From positions 186,001 to 250,000 of the forward strand of contig VXMF01000013.1 in assembly GCA_009841225.1 (NCBI GenBank): a stretch of 64,000 nt of DNA, in the 5' to 3' direction. The position numbers and the translations under genes are program-made. The notes under the pieces were generated by a model, which was not told the origin of the DNA, ran no database searches, and saw nothing but the letters and a program-made list of their open reading frames with translations. Origin of the DNA: Terriglobia bacterium (GTDB lineage: Bacteria; Acidobacteriota; Terriglobia; Bryobacterales; UBA6623). This document shows positions 62,620 to 64,000 of the stretch, piece by piece; position 1 is the stretch's first letter; the number at the start of each line of letters is the position of its first letter.

Positions 62620-64000
62620 ATGCGCGCGTTACGTGCCGCAACGCTCGGGTGTGCGCTGCTGTGCCTAGGCGACGCAGCGTTCGGGCAGGCTGAATTCCGG
62701 GTGTACGAGGATCACCCGCGGCTGTTCTTGGAGCCGAGCCGCCTGCAGCGGCTGCGCAAGGACGTCGACCGCCAGTCGCTGCGCTGGCGATCGCTGAGCG
62801 ATCTCGTCGCAGCCGAGACCGTTTTCGAAGAGCAGCCCTTGGTCGACGCGATTCGATTCCAGGTCGAGGGCGCCGAGACCGCCGGGCGGGCCGCGGTCGC
62901 GTGGAGCGGGCGATTGGCCGAGAACGGCATCGGCAATGCGACCGACTTGCGCCAGGCCGCGCTCGTCTACGACTGGTGCTACGAGCTGTTCGACGCATCT
63001 GAGCGGGCCGAACTGCGTGACGCCATGGCGGCTGCCGTCTCGAGCTTGCTGCCTCAGGCGGCCCTTGGCGCGGGGCTGATACGGTCCGCGATCCTAGCTT
63101 CGATCGCGGCGGCCGGCGACTGGGAGGAATCGGAAGCCGCTCTTGCGACCCTGCTCGGCATGCACTGGAAGACAGAGGTAGTGCCCAGCCTGACGGACGG
63201 CTCGATCAGTGAAGATGGCGAGGAGCTGATCGCCGCGCTGGAGACCGGTCTGGTGGTGCGACACAACCTCGAATGGGATCCGCTGCAACCTGGAATCGAT
63301 GGGTTGCGGTCGCTGGCGCGCTGCCGGCTGCTGAGCTACTACCCGCAGGATATTGAGACCGACAGCGGCAGGCTGCGCTGGCCGTCGCGCTACGGCGCAA
63401 ACGAGCAACTGGCTCGCCAGCAGGCGCCCCTCTACCGGATCGCAGAGATGCTGCTGGTCGCCTACGAATCCAACCTGCCGGAGTTCCAGTTCTTGCAGGG
63501 CTGGATCCGGGACGAGAGCTACCTGCAGACCTCGCAGCTGGTCGCGCCCTACGAATTCCTCTGGGTCAACCCCTACCTGCCTGGGCTGACCGCGCAGTCG
63601 TCCCCTCTTCTCGCCCACGATCCGATCCGCGGCCGGATGTTCGGCCGCTTGGACTGGGACCCGCCCACGACTTGGCTGGGATATTCCGAAGGGCGATTGG
63701 AACTGCTGGCGAACGGTGAACTCTCGATCACCACCAGCTTTCGCGGGCTGGCGCCGATCTATTTCCCGGAAGCCGTCGTGGTGCCGATCACGCCCTCGGC
63801 CAAGACCACGCTATCGTGGGAGCCGTCTCGCGAACAGGCCCCGGAGAACGCCTACATCTACCTGATCGGATTACAGGCAGATGAGACTTACGGTCTCAAG
63901 CTTGGCGGCCGCGAGGCCCGCCTGGTCCAGGCGGGCAAAGGGGGAATCATCGTCTTGCAGAGCGATCCGAACGCGAACAGACGCGACCGCATCGACCTGA
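62620..64000 (+). CDS. Heparinase II/III-like secreted protein, partial (C-terminus beyond window)
   Basis: 460 residues are visible from the ATG at 62620 with no stop before the window edge. A leader (LGCALLCLGDAAFGQA) is followed by DHPRLFLEPSRLQRLRKDVD, which is the usual opening of heparinase II/III-type alginate or heparin lyases. The helical part contains WCYELFDASERAELRDAM and later LPEFQFLQGWIRDESY. The catalytic Tyr/His region is not certain from this part. It is divergent from the S8 protease gene, 97 bp apart. Confidence 0.7.
   Translation, partial: MRALRAATLGCALLCLGDAAFGQAEFRVYEDHPRLFLEPSRLQRLRKDVDRQSLRWRSLSDLVAAETVFEEQPLVDAIRFQVEGAETAGRAAVAWSGRLAENGIGNATDLRQAALVYDWCYELFDASERAELRDAMAAAVSSLLPQAALGAGLIRSAILASIAAAGDWEESEAALATLLGMHWKTEVVPSLTDGSISEDGEELIAALETGLVVRHNLEWDPLQPGIDGLRSLARCRLLSYYPQDIETDSGRLRWPSRYGANEQLARQQAPLYRIAEMLLVAYESNLPEFQFLQGWIRDESYLQTSQLVAPYEFLWVNPYLPGLTAQSSPLLAHDPIRGRMFGRLDWDPPTTWLGYSEGRLELLANGELSITTSFRGLAPIYFPEAVVVPITPSAKTTLSWEPSREQAPENAYIYLIGLQADETYGLKLGGREARLVQAGKGGIIVLQSDPNANRRDRIDL

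Noticed and set aside
1..64000. CRISPR arrays, tRNA or rRNA genes, insertion sequences
   Set aside because: No regular direct repeats with spacers, no clear tRNA cloverleaf or rRNA segments and no transposase frames were seen on either strand by eye.

Overview
The window is GC-rich, densely coded DNA that looks like an Acidobacteriota chromosome, most likely near Bryobacterales/Solibacter. Three things point there. A subtilisin-type protease (59245-62523) ends in the C-terminal domain catalogued as TIGR03437, typical of Solibacter-like genomes. There is an Oar-like TonB receptor with an N-terminal carboxypeptidase-regulatory domain (38341-41787). There are many secreted TPR, CRTAC1/ASPIC-UnbV, PQQ-like propeller and cyclase-family proteins. 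No 16S, tRNA, CRISPR or insertion sequence was seen, so the placement is inference from protein families.

Region 1-6.2 kb is accessory in character. It holds a cut-off sugar-binding lipoprotein, a PduO-type cobalamin adenosyltransferase, a P-loop kinase/dCMP deaminase fusion resembling eukaryotic Dcd1, a vapBC pair, a hipBA pair behind an AT-rich promoter, and a Sel1-repeat protein. Region 6.4-18.7 kb is mostly housekeeping: membrane pyrophosphatase, HemQ, a three-gene PQQ-associated set (ABC-type binding protein, YVTN propeller, di-heme peroxidase), an O-antigen ligase-like protein, PepA, a small ABC-like ATPase, an MBL hydrolase, RibF and a LacD-type aldolase.

Region 18.7-26.2 kb concerns glycans and secreted enzymes: a GH29-like lipoprotein, a GH33 sialidase, a DUF4143 ATPase, a sulfatase, a PQQ-like propeller and a cyclase-family hydrolase. 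At 26.2-31 kb two CRTAC1 proteins flank a TPR gene. Region 31-38 kb has a YuiH-like molybdoenzyme, a DUF885 metallopeptidase, TatT and DctP subunits of a TRAP system separated by an AT-rich insertion with an unknown gene, and a TIM-barrel isomerase. The TonB receptor with a structured 5' leader follows, then TPR and propeller genes.

Region 44.7-54.1 kb contains the cell-shape operon mreB-mreC-mreD-mrdA-mrdB on the minus strand, followed by an RNase E/G with a roughly 300-residue insertion. The last 10 kb holds an oxidoreductase/isomerase sugar pair, a TPR gene coupled to two small secreted proteins of unknown function, the large S8 protease, and the start of a heparinase II/III-like protein.

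The gene content suggests a heterotroph that degrades complex, sulfated or sialylated glycans and takes up products through TonB, TRAP and ABC routes. A host-associated or marine setting would fit, but the sequence alone does not prove it.
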